DNA of 64,000 nt, taken from NCBI RefSeq assembly GCF_031880315.1, contig NZ_CP134771.1, positions 1,116,001 through 1,180,000 of the forward strand, given 5' to 3'. The translations under genes were made by a program, and so were the position numbers. Below the pieces are notes generated by a model that saw only the letters and a list, made by a program, of their open reading frames with translations, was not told the origin of the DNA and did not search any database. Positions 29,873-37,545 of this stretch are shown here, one piece after another (the stretch's first letter is position 1; each line of letters begins with the position of its first letter). The DNA comes from Pseudomonas baltica. Lineage in GTDB: Bacteria > Pseudomonadota > Gammaproteobacteria > Pseudomonadales > Pseudomonadaceae.

Positions 29873-30520
29873 TCAGTGGTGCAGGGCGTTCCAGGCGGCC
29901 ACGTAGGCCTGGGCCCGCTCGCCAACTTCGGCGACACTCATGCCCGGCTTGTACAGCCCGGAGCCCAGGCCGAAGCCTGCGACACCGGCGGCTACAAACG
30001 CACCCATGTTGTCCGGGGTGATGCCGCCCACCGGCACCAGCCGCGTACCCTTGGGCAGCACTGCCAGCAACGCCTTGACCACCGCTGGCGTCAGCGCCTC
30101 GGCCGGGAACAACTTGAGCACATCGGCGCCGGCTGCCAGCGCCGCAAAGGCTTCGGTGGGGGTTGCCACGCCGGGCGCCAGATACAGGCCTTGAGCCTTG
30201 GCGGCCTGCAACACGGCAGGATCGCTATGGGGCATGACGATCAACTGCCCCCCTGCTGCCTTGACCTCGGCCACCTGGACCGGGCTCAGCACGGTGCCGG
30301 CACCGATCAGGCAATCGGCAGGCAAGTGCTCACGCAGCAGGCTGATGCTTTGCAACGGCTGCGGCGAATTGAGCGGTACCTCGATGATGCGCAGCCCGGC
30401 GCTGTACAGCACCTTGCCCATGGCTACGGCCTCGCTGGGTTGCAGACCACGCAGAATGGCGATCAAACCGTTGCTGGCCAGGGCTTGAGCCAGGAGATCG
30501 CGCGTATGAATGTCAGGCAT
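29873..30520 (-). CDS. dgoA: 2-dehydro-3-deoxy-6-phosphogalactonate aldolase
   Basis: 215 residues, class I aldolase of the KDPG/KDPGal type. It splits KDPGal into pyruvate and glyceraldehyde 3-phosphate. The Schiff-base Lys is in GADVLKLFPAEALTP (~residue 135). GAGTVLSPVQVAEVKAAGG and the phosphate-binding PVGGITPDNMGAFVAAG are present. Its start overlaps the end of dgoK by eight bases, so translation is coupled. Confidence 0.95.
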   Translation of the reverse strand: MPDIHTRDLLAQALASNGLIAILRGLQPSEAVAMGKVLYSAGLRIIEVPLNSPQPLQSISLLREHLPADCLIGAGTVLSPVQVAEVKAAGGQLIVMPHSDPAVLQAAKAQGLYLAPGVATPTEAFAALAAGADVLKLFPAEALTPAVVKALLAVLPKGTRLVPVGGITPDNMGAFVAAGVAGFGLGSGLYKPGMSVAEVGERAQAYVAAWNALHH

Positions 30521-31520
30521 GTCGAAGATCCTTGAACGAAGAAGTTACCAGCCCGGCCGCGCAGGCCAGGCTCCATAAACCGCGCTCGGTGGCTTGCGGC
30601 GCCTGGCTCACGGCACTGAAGCCGACATCGGCCAAGGCCCGCTGGTAGCGCTGGCACAAGGCATCGCTGCCAATCAGCACCACCTCGGGCAATTGCGCAC
30701 CTGCGGATTGACGACGCTGGGCCTGGGCCACAGCGCGCAGCTCGTGGCCGATCATCAAACCGGACAGGTAATCGCCCTGCTCGGCGCCCGACAGCTGCCC
30801 GGTAAGGCCCAGCGTGCGGGCACTGAACAGATTCGAGAGGACACCGAGATCACCGGCGTCCGACAGCGCCACCTGGACGCCGCAATCGAATGCCTGCAGG
30901 TCGAAGTGCTCGCTGCGCTGTTGGGTGCGACCGAGGATCGAGTGAGCACACAGCAGCCCATAGACCTCACCGGTCATGAAGGTATCGAAGTGCTCGATGC
31001 GACCCTCGATCACCTGCACCCATTTCGAATGGGTGCCAGGCAGGCCGATGAGCAAGGGCGCATCGAGGCGCTCGGCAGGCAGATCCTCGAGTACCCCGAG
31101 CACTTGAGTTTCTTCACCGCGCATGACGTTGGGCAACCGCGACCGCTGGATCACCCCGGGCACCAGATGGACATCGACGCCGCGCCGGCTGCGCAGCCGC
31201 TGTAACTGGCTACCGAGTCCGGATACCTGGGTGGGCGTCGGGCAGTAAGGGACTTCCTGCCAGCCTTGGGCACTGCCGACCATGCCACAGGCGATCACGG
31301 CAATGCCTGGTTGGGCATCGAGCCAATCGCCACAGGCTTCGTCGAAGGCCAGTTCAAAACGGTCTTCACACAGCTGACCGTGGATGATACGAGGCATATC
31401 GGGCAGCGCCATGATCCCGTAGGACAGGCCGCGCTGGTCGAGCACCGCACCGGCCGCGCCAAGTTTGTAAGCTCGCAAGGAAGTCGTTCCCCAATCGAGC
31501 GCGATCAATTGCGCCTGCAT
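30513..31520 (-). CDS. dgoK: 2-dehydro-3-deoxygalactonokinase
   Basis: 335 residues, DgoK family of the ASKHA kinases. It phosphorylates 2-keto-3-deoxygalactonate at C6. The N-terminal phosphate-binding loop is IALDWGTTSLRAYKL; VIACGMVGSAQGWQEVPYCP and LLIGLPGTHSKWV are family blocks. It is the first gene of the operon and has a good promoter 50-80 bp upstream. Confidence 0.93.
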   Translation of the reverse strand: MQAQLIALDWGTTSLRAYKLGAAGAVLDQRGLSYGIMALPDMPRIIHGQLCEDRFELAFDEACGDWLDAQPGIAVIACGMVGSAQGWQEVPYCPTPTQVSGLGSQLQRLRSRRGVDVHLVPGVIQRSRLPNVMRGEETQVLGVLEDLPAERLDAPLLIGLPGTHSKWVQVIEGRIEHFDTFMTGEVYGLLCAHSILGRTQQRSEHFDLQAFDCGVQVALSDAGDLGVLSNLFSARTLGLTGQLSGAEQGDYLSGLMIGHELRAVAQAQRRQSAGAQLPEVVLIGSDALCQRYQRALADVGFSAVSQAPQATERGLWSLACAAGLVTSSFKDLRHA

Positions 31521-31571
31521 CGCTTCACCTGAGTTGTTATTGACAGTGAGGTCGTGGAGTCACTGGCAACG

Positions 31572-31601
31572 ACTATAACGCCGACCCGGCAAATATCTCA
31601 A
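31572..31601 (-). promoter_or_regulatory. sigma70-type promoter for the dgo operon
   Basis: On the minus strand TTGAGA (31601-31596) and TATAGT (31577-31572) are 18 bp apart. The sequence upstream is AT-rich, as for an UP element. Confidence 0.6.
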
Positions 31602-31614
31602 TATATAAATACAC

Positions 31615-31631
31615 ATCCCATATTTAGGGAT
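31615..31631. promoter_or_regulatory. Palindrome upstream of the dgo promoter
   Basis: ATCCC-ATATTTA-GGGAT is a perfect 5-bp inverted repeat with a 7-bp centre, 13 bp upstream of the -35. Size and place suit an IclR-family operator. The binding protein is inferred to be the operon's own IclR regulator. Confidence 0.45.
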
Positions 31632-31643
31632 TTTTAAGAGATG

Positions 31644-31669
31644 CAAAAAAGGCCCTCGAGAGGGCCTTT
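31644..31669 (-). terminator. Terminator after the MHS transporter gene
   Basis: On the minus strand AAAGGCCCTC pairs with GAGGGCCTTT, followed by a T6 tract. It is also next to the dgo promoter palindrome, insulating the operon. Confidence 0.88.
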
Positions 31670-31691
31670 GTGCAGGGAAGGAACGCGCAGC

Positions 31692-33005
31692 TCAAGGATG
31701 CTCAGTCGCCACTGCCGTCGCCGGCTTGCCCGGCGAAGGTGCAAAACGCAGCGCGGTCAACGCACCGACCGTGCCCATGACCAGGCAATAGCCGACACAC
31801 ACCCACGGGCTCCAGGGCACCAGCGCGATCAGCAACAGCGGCGTGGTACTGGCCCAGGCGGCGTAGGCGATGTTGTAGGTGAATGAGATACCTGAGACGC
31901 GGATATCGGCCGGGAACAATCCGACCATCACCGACGGCACCACCCCGACCACGCCGCATCCCAGCCCCGCCAAGGCGTAGGCCACTCCCGGCCAGGACCA
32001 GCCACCGATCAGGCTGGCATACAGCCCGGCCACTCCGATCGGCAACAGCAGGCTGTAGACCAGCAGCGCCCGCCATGCGCCGATGCGATCGACCAACAGG
32101 CCTGCCAGCACGCAGCCGATATTGAGGAATACGATGCCCAGGCTGCTGAGGGCGAACGTGTGGCTGGCCGTCATGCCGAAACGTTGCTGCATCAAGGTTG
32201 GCGTAATCACCACCAGCACCACCACGGCGGACGTCAGCACACAGGTGAGGATGACCGCCGGCCACATTGCCTTGCGGTGCTCGCGCAGTACAGTGCGCAG
32301 CGGCAATTCCTGGCGTTGCATATTACGCTCGCGCAGTGCCAGGAATACCGGCGTTTCGCTCAGCCAGCGTCGCAACCACACGCCGATCACGCCAAACACA
32401 CCACCCAGCAGAAACGGCAGGCGCCAGGCGTAAGCAAGAATCTCTTGCGGGGAAAACAACTGCGCCAGCGCCGTGGCGGTCAGTGCGCCGATCAGATAGC
32501 CGAACGTCAGCCCCGCCTGCAGGAAACCCAAGGCATAGCCACGACGCCCGGCCGGGGCGTGCTCGGCCACGAACACCCAGGCGCTCGGCACCTCGCCGCC
32601 CACTGCGGCGCCTTGCAGGATGCGCAGAGCCAGCAGGATGAGCGGAGCGGCGTAGCCGATCTCGGCGTAGGTGGGCATCACGCCGATCAACAAGCATGGC
32701 AGGGCCATCATCAGGATGCTCAGGCTGAAGACCTTCTTGCGCCCCATGCGATCAGCGAAGTGCGCCATGAGAATGCCGCCCAAGGGCCTGGCCAGATAGC
32801 CGGTGACGAAAATACCGAAGCTTTGCAGCAGGCGCAGCCACTGGGGCATCTCAGGCGGGAAAAACAGCTGGCTGAGGGTAAGGGCGAAGAACACGAAAAT
32901 GATGAAATCGTAGATCTCCAACGCGCCGCCCAAGGCGGCCAGACCTAAAGTCTTGTGGTCGCTGCGGGACAAGCGCAGCGGTGGGGCTAGAGGCTTGGCA
33001 GACAT
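31692..33005 (-). CDS. MFS transporter, metabolite:H+ symporter (MHS) family
   Basis: 437 residues from MSAKPLAPPLRL; GAAGGATG supports this start over a 42-residue longer form. Twelve membrane helices. Family marks include ALEIYDFIIFVFFALTLSQLFFP in helix 1, RPLGGILMAHFADRMGRKKVF after helix 2 and GGEVPSAWVFVAEHAPAGRRG after helix 4. MHS members carry citrate, 2-oxoglutarate, proline/betaine or aromatic acids; the substrate here cannot be told from sequence. Single gene with its own terminator. Confidence 0.85.
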   Translation of the reverse strand: MSAKPLAPPLRLSRSDHKTLGLAALGGALEIYDFIIFVFFALTLSQLFFPPEMPQWLRLLQSFGIFVTGYLARPLGGILMAHFADRMGRKKVFSLSILMMALPCLLIGVMPTYAEIGYAAPLILLALRILQGAAVGGEVPSAWVFVAEHAPAGRRGYALGFLQAGLTFGYLIGALTATALAQLFSPQEILAYAWRLPFLLGGVFGVIGVWLRRWLSETPVFLALRERNMQRQELPLRTVLREHRKAMWPAVILTCVLTSAVVVLVVITPTLMQQRFGMTASHTFALSSLGIVFLNIGCVLAGLLVDRIGAWRALLVYSLLLPIGVAGLYASLIGGWSWPGVAYALAGLGCGVVGVVPSVMVGLFPADIRVSGISFTYNIAYAAWASTTPLLLIALVPWSPWVCVGYCLVMGTVGALTALRFAPSPGKPATAVATEHP

Positions 33006-33219
33006 GCAATCATCCTTCGATGAAATTGGCGGCGCTCGCGTGGCACCGTCCGAAAGCGCGCAGGATAACAAAAACCGTCGGCGGCAGTTCGCGCGGCCGG
33101 CTCCGCGCACCAAAGTCGGCCTGTTTGTCACGGAGTTTGGCGGTTATACGACCAGCACTGATATTTCGATCATAATACTATTGCAGCACCCTCCTCGACT
33201 CGAACAAGGAATCGCCCCG

Positions 33220-33759
33220 ATGCAGACCCTTTCTCTGGAAGAAGTGCTTGCCCAATGGAAAGCCCAGGAAGCGGCCATACGCGCGACCCTGGGTGAACCA
33301 GGCGCCCTGAGCATGGCGCAGGTCAGCGCCCTGGAACCGAAAGAGTTCTTCGAAGGCATCGCCCGCGGCGAACTGCCTTGCCCGCCCATTGGCGTGTTGC
33401 TTGATTTCGTGCCCATCGAATGGTCACCTGGCACCTTCACCTTTCAGGGCACCCCGGATGCCAGGCATTACAATCCTCTAGGGGCGGTACATGGCGGGTA
33501 TGCCGCAACCCTGTTGGATTCGTGCATGGGTTGTGCGATTCATACCCGCCTGCAAAAGGGCCAGGGCTATACCACCCTGGACCTGCGCATCAGTTATGTT
33601 CGCGGCATGAACGAGGCCACCGGCCCGGTTCGCGCTGAAGGCAAGGTGGTGCACGTCGGCCGCTCCACGGCCCTCGCCGAGGGCCGCATCGTCGACGCCA
33701 ATGGCCGTCTTTACGCTACCGGCACCACCACCTGCATGCTGTTCGGCAAGGCCGACTGA
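33220..33759 (+). CDS. PaaI-type (hotdog fold) acyl-CoA thioesterase
   Basis: 179 residues from MQTLSLEEVL with AAGGA upstream. The hotdog domain holds the family motif NPLGAVHGGYAATLLDSCMGCA, where Asn/His/Gly and Asp-like residues form the active site, then YTTLDLRISYVRGM and the final ATGTTTCMLF. It probably hydrolyses a small or aromatic acyl-CoA. The N-terminal ~45 residues are an extra helical extension. It ends eight bases from the convergent GNAT gene. Confidence 0.85.
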   Translation: MQTLSLEEVLAQWKAQEAAIRATLGEPGALSMAQVSALEPKEFFEGIARGELPCPPIGVLLDFVPIEWSPGTFTFQGTPDARHYNPLGAVHGGYAATLLDSCMGCAIHTRLQKGQGYTTLDLRISYVRGMNEATGPVRAEGKVVHVGRSTALAEGRIVDANGRLYATGTTTCMLFGKAD

Positions 33760-33767
33760 GGACACGC

Positions 33768-34256
33768 TCAAGCCTCAAAGGGCGGCAACGGCTTGTGCAT
33801 CGGCCGCAACGGCACGCTCGCCACCCGCAACGCCTGGCCGTTTTCACGATAGCCCAGGCGCTGATAGAAACCCTGGCCGGTGAGCGTGCTGTAGATCAGC
33901 ACCCGCGCCTGGCCGATGCGGGCCAGATGCCGCTCCAGAGACTTCATCAGGCTCTGCCCGACACCACGACGGAAAAACTCCGGCAACACGTAACAAAGGC
34001 TCACCTCGCCCGTGTTGCGCACCATGCCGACGCCGACCGGCTTGCCCTGCAGCCAGGCGACCTCGACCTGGGCGGTGCTGTCCGATAACCACGCGCTCAC
34101 CTGCTCGGCCGAATGGCGGCGCAGCCAGGCATTGACCAACAACGGGTTGTTACGATGATCGAGAGCGCAGCCGGCTCGGAACGAGCGGATGAGAATTCGA
34201 CTGACAAGGCTGGCATCACTGGCCTTGGCGGGACGGACTTGGGGGTAGATATCCAT
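33768..34256 (-). CDS. GNAT-family N-acetyltransferase
   Basis: 162 residues from MDIYPQVRPAKASDASLV, with AGGAG seven bases upstream. The GNAT core includes GVGMVRNTGEVSLCYVLPEFFRRGVGQSLMKSL, where RRGVGQ is the acetyl-CoA pyrophosphate-binding loop. GFYQRLGYRENG is the typical C-terminal strand-turn. Substrate unknown. It lies downstream of the sensor kinase on the same strand, separated by a weak hairpin. Confidence 0.85.
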   Translation of the reverse strand: MDIYPQVRPAKASDASLVSRILIRSFRAGCALDHRNNPLLVNAWLRRHSAEQVSAWLSDSTAQVEVAWLQGKPVGVGMVRNTGEVSLCYVLPEFFRRGVGQSLMKSLERHLARIGQARVLIYSTLTGQGFYQRLGYRENGQALRVASVPLRPMHKPLPPFEA

Positions 34257-34281
34257 ATCATGACTCCTGCTCCAGAGTGGT

Positions 34282-34300
34282 AAGGCCCCGAAAGGGCCAG
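34282..34300 (-). terminator. Weak hairpin after the sensor kinase gene
   Basis: GGCCC/GGGCC with a 5-base loop, poor T-run on the minus strand. It may only partly stop transcription into the GNAT gene. Confidence 0.35.
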
Positions 34301-34344
34301 CGTCAACATACGCTCCACCTGGGCAACGAGCGACCCTCGCAGCG

Positions 34345-35754
34345 TTACAAATCGTGTGTGTGCGAACGCGTTCTTGCCGCAGCGCCCTGAGCCAGGGTCG
34401 AAGGTCCATCATACTCAGGGCTGATCGACGCATTCGTGCGCAGTGGCAGCCGCAACAGCACGCGCAGGCCACCCTTGCGATTGTCGAAGTCCAGTTGACC
34501 CGCGCAGCGCTGGACAATCGCGTGGACGATGGCCAGGCCCAAGCCGCAGCCTGCTTGCGGCCCGCTGCGCCAGAAGCGTTGGGTGAGTTGCTGCAGGTCG
34601 GCGGGCGCAATGCCCGGCCCCTGATCCTCGACCTCGAACAGTGCCTGCCCGGCATCGGCGCGCAGGCGCAACACCACCGCAGTGGTGACCGGGCTGTGCC
34701 GCAGGGCGTTGTCGAGCAGATTGCGCAAGGCCGCGATAGCGAGTGCCGAGGGCATCTCCAGGCAGGCGCCGGACAGACGCTGCGGTATCTGCAGATCGAT
34801 ACGTTCGCGGTCGCCATGGCTGGCATCCTCGATGGCCAGTCGCGCGACCTGTTCAGCCGTGCACTGCACGCCGTCATCGAACGACAGGCTGCCCTCCACC
34901 CGCGCCAGCAGCAGCAATTGCTCCAGCGTACGGTGCAAGCGATCGGCGCCCAGCTCGGCGTTTTCCAGCGCTTGCTCACGCACACTGCCGTCAGTCATGC
35001 GCGCCACTTGCAGATGGGTCTTGACCGCCGTCAGCGGGCTGCGCAGCTCATGGGCGGCGTCACCGGTCAGCCGCCGTTCACGCTCCAAGGTGCGGGCAAT
35101 GCGCAAAAACAACGCATTCTGGGTCGCCTGCAACGGCTGCAGCTCGCTGGGCAGGCGGTCTATCTGCAAGGGTTCGAGGGAGTCCGGGCTGCGTCGGGTC
35201 AGGGCATCACGCATGCGGTGCAGCGGCGCGAGGCCTTGGCGCACCCCCAGCCACAGCACCCCGAGGCTGCCCAGCAGCGCCATCAGCACAGGTGCCGACG
35301 CCGCCATCAGCATTGAGGTGTTCAGTGCTTCACGCTCCTGCTGGCGGTCGGCGGTGGTGATGCGCACGTTGTCACGGGCGAGGGTAAAACTGCGCCAATG
35401 CGCTCCATCGATGACTTGATCGTGGAAGCCGCTCTTTTGATCATCCAGCATCTGCTCGACACTGCTGTGGCTGCGGGCCAGAATCTCGCCGCGCAAAGAA
35501 CTGACCTGGCACGCCATGCCGTCGGGAATGCTCAGCTGATCGGCACTGAAATGCGTGCCGCTGCCCTGGGTCGACAGCGGCGCGGGCAGCTGATCGACCA
35601 GACCGGCGACCATGCGCGCCGAAGCCACCAGGCGCTGATCGAGGGAAAACATCATCTGATTGCGCAGATCGCGAAACATCCAGGCGGCCGCCAGTGCCCA
35701 GATCAGGATGAAGGCACCGCCCAGAATCAGGCTCAGGCGCAGACGCAGGCTCAT
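34345..35754 (-). CDS. Two-component sensor histidine kinase (QseC/TctE-like)
   Basis: 469 residues. Two membrane helices (~8-28 and ~148-172) bracket a periplasmic sensor domain of ~120 residues. The dimerisation/phosphoacceptor helix contains RLTGDAAHELRSPLTAVKTHLQ (His near 245). The ATP domain has N-box LRNLLDNALRHSP, G1 VEDQGPGIAP and G2 CGLGLAIVHAIVQR. Signal unknown. It overlaps the response regulator gene by four bases, so the two form a pair. Confidence 0.92.
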   Translation of the reverse strand: MSLRLRLSLILGGAFILIWALAAAWMFRDLRNQMMFSLDQRLVASARMVAGLVDQLPAPLSTQGSGTHFSADQLSIPDGMACQVSSLRGEILARSHSSVEQMLDDQKSGFHDQVIDGAHWRSFTLARDNVRITTADRQQEREALNTSMLMAASAPVLMALLGSLGVLWLGVRQGLAPLHRMRDALTRRSPDSLEPLQIDRLPSELQPLQATQNALFLRIARTLERERRLTGDAAHELRSPLTAVKTHLQVARMTDGSVREQALENAELGADRLHRTLEQLLLLARVEGSLSFDDGVQCTAEQVARLAIEDASHGDRERIDLQIPQRLSGACLEMPSALAIAALRNLLDNALRHSPVTTAVVLRLRADAGQALFEVEDQGPGIAPADLQQLTQRFWRSGPQAGCGLGLAIVHAIVQRCAGQLDFDNRKGGLRVLLRLPLRTNASISPEYDGPSTLAQGAAARTRSHTHDL

Positions 35755-36434
35755 GCGCCCTCCTGCGTCGGTATTTTCGCGGGCCCCAGACGGTAGCCGA
35801 GGCCGCGCACCGTCTCGACGATGCCGTTGCCCAATTTGCGCCGCAGGTGGTGGATATGCACATTGAGGGCGTTGCTTTCGACCTCGTCGCTGAAGCCGTA
35901 GACGCTGTCCTTGAGTTGATCACCCGAAAGGACTCGGCCGCGGTTGTGCAACAGCGCCTGCAGCAAGGCTTGCTCGCGCCGCGACAGGTCCACCGCCACC
36001 TCGCCCAGCCAGGCCTCGCGGCTGCTGGGGTCGTACCGCAGCGGCCCGTGCTCGATGACATTGACCGTGCGCCCGGCGGCGCGGCGCAGCAAGGTGTGCA
36101 GGCGAGCGCAAAGCTCGCGCAGGTCGAACGGCTTGAGCAGGTAATCGTCGGCGCCGGCTTGCAGCCCGGCAACCCGATCGGTGACCGCATCGCGGGCAGT
36201 CAATACCAGTACCGGCAGCACTTGCCCCTGATGACGCAGGCGCTGCAACAGCTTGAGGCCGTCTTCGTCGGGCAGGCCGAGGTCGAGCACCATCACGTCG
36301 AAATGCGCGGTCTGCAGCAAACTTTGCGCCGCAGCGGCGGTGGCCACGCGATCGACGATCAGCCCCTGGGCGCCGAGCCCGGCGACAATACCGCTGGCGA
36401 TCAGGTCGTCATCCTCACAAAGCAGTACGTGCAT
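35751..36434 (-). CDS. OmpR-family response regulator
   Basis: 227 residues. The receiver domain (1-~115) has acidic residues EDD near the N-terminus, phospho-Asp in VMVLDLGLPDEDG (~51) and Lys in DDYLLKPFDLREL. The C-terminal winged helix (~125-220) has VDLSRREQALLQALLHN, SNALNVHIHHLRRKLG and VRGLGYRL. First gene of the pair with the sensor kinase; target genes unknown. Confidence 0.94.
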   Translation of the reverse strand: MHVLLCEDDDLIASGIVAGLGAQGLIVDRVATAAAAQSLLQTAHFDVMVLDLGLPDEDGLKLLQRLRHQGQVLPVLVLTARDAVTDRVAGLQAGADDYLLKPFDLRELCARLHTLLRRAAGRTVNVIEHGPLRYDPSSREAWLGEVAVDLSRREQALLQALLHNRGRVLSGDQLKDSVYGFSDEVESNALNVHIHHLRRKLGNGIVETVRGLGYRLGPAKIPTQEGA

Positions 36435-36625
36435 GGGGGTTCTCGCAGGCTAGAAGGGCACAGGTCGGTGGAGAGCATGGTCGAAGCCGATTAAGCGAGG
36501 ATTATAGCCCCACTGGCTACCTGATCGACGGCTGCAGGAATACCGTTAATCCGCGGTTAACCGAATGGACTCATGCTTTGACGTGTGGCCACCGTATACC
36601 TATGCGCGTTGCCATGCGCAGTGCC

Positions 36626-36692
36626 GGCCTCTTCGCGAGCAAGCTTTGCCCACACATGAACTGTAGGAGCAAAGCTTGCCCGCGAAGAGGCC
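36626..36692. repeat. REP doublet (GGCCTCTTCGCG type)
   Basis: GGCCTCTTCGCGAGCAAGC.. at 36626-36649 and its inverted partner at 36669-36692 match over 24 bp with one mismatch. It is the P. putida type of REP, lying in the 291-bp gap between divergent genes. I found no promoter in the rest of that gap. Confidence 0.85.
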
Positions 36693-36725
36693 TGCAAGAT
36701 CACCTCTTACTCTGGATACCCGCCC

Positions 36726-37535
36726 ATGCTGAGCTTCAACCTCGGGCCCTTCGCCCTGTCGCTGCAACACCTCAGCCTGCTGGCGGCGGTCGGCCTAGGC
36801 ATGGCCGTGGCATGGGGGATCGAGCGTCGGCGACCTGGCAAACGGACGGGGGAATCGGTCATATTCTGGCTGTTCGCAATCGCCCTGCTAATGGCGCGTG
36901 CGGGTTTCATCATCCAATACTGGCCGCAGTACCACAGCGATCCGCTGCAGGCGATCGACCTGCGCGATGGCGGCTTCCTGGCCTGGCCCGGGGTCGTGAC
37001 GATAGTGCTGGGCACGCTGCTGATCGGCTGGCGGCGTGCATCGCTCCGGCGTCCGCTGGGCTGGGGCATGAGTGCTGGCCTGCTGCTGTGGACGCTGGTG
37101 AGCATCACCACACAACAGCTCGATAAAGATCGGCGCTTGCCCGCGCTGCATCTGCAAAACTCGACAGGCCTGGTGGTGCCGTTGGCGGACGCGCGCGGGC
37201 GGCCGATGGTGGTCAACCTGTGGGCCACCTGGTGTCCGCCCTGCCGGCGCGAGATGCCAGTGCTGCGCGAGGCCATGCGGGATTATCCGCAAGTGGCCTT
37301 CGCGCTGGTCAATCAGGGCGAGAGCGTGGCGGATGTCAGCACCTTTCTCGGCACTGTCGGTATCGATAGCTCCCAGGTGCTGTTCGATCCACAGACGGCG
37401 CTGGCGCAACAGGTGGGTTCGGCCGCTTTGCCGACCACCCTGTTCTACAGCGCGGATGGCCGCCTGGTGGGCACCCATCTGGGCGAACTGTCAGCGGCCA
37501 GCCTGGCCCATGCCCTGGAGGTGTTCGGGCTCTGA
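36726..37535 (+). CDS. Membrane Lgt-like domain fused to a TlpA/thioredoxin domain
   Basis: 269 residues. The first ~125 carry three or four membrane helices, and the segment MARAGFIIQYWPQYHSDPLQ..DGGFLAWPG resembles the core of prolipoprotein diacylglyceryl transferase (Lgt). The invariant catalytic His region of Lgt (HGG) reads AWPG here, so lipid transfer is unlikely. Residues ~130-269 form a periplasmic TlpA-type thioredoxin with the redox motif WATWCPPCRREMP and a cis-Pro loop ALPTTLF. It probably acts as a membrane-tethered thiol-disulfide reductase. It is divergent from the two-component pair and its partner is unknown. Confidence 0.82.
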   Translation: MLSFNLGPFALSLQHLSLLAAVGLGMAVAWGIERRRPGKRTGESVIFWLFAIALLMARAGFIIQYWPQYHSDPLQAIDLRDGGFLAWPGVVTIVLGTLLIGWRRASLRRPLGWGMSAGLLLWTLVSITTQQLDKDRRLPALHLQNSTGLVVPLADARGRPMVVNLWATWCPPCRREMPVLREAMRDYPQVAFALVNQGESVADVSTFLGTVGIDSSQVLFDPQTALAQQVGSAALPTTLFYSADGRLVGTHLGELSAASLAHALEVFGL

Positions 37536-37545
37536 AGGAGGCCGC

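Noticed and set aside
33768..34985. 405-residue ORF that looks like a fusion ending in a GNAT domain
   Set aside because: The first ~243 residues are an out-of-frame reading of the sensor kinase; the GNAT gene has its own start and ribosome site at 34256.
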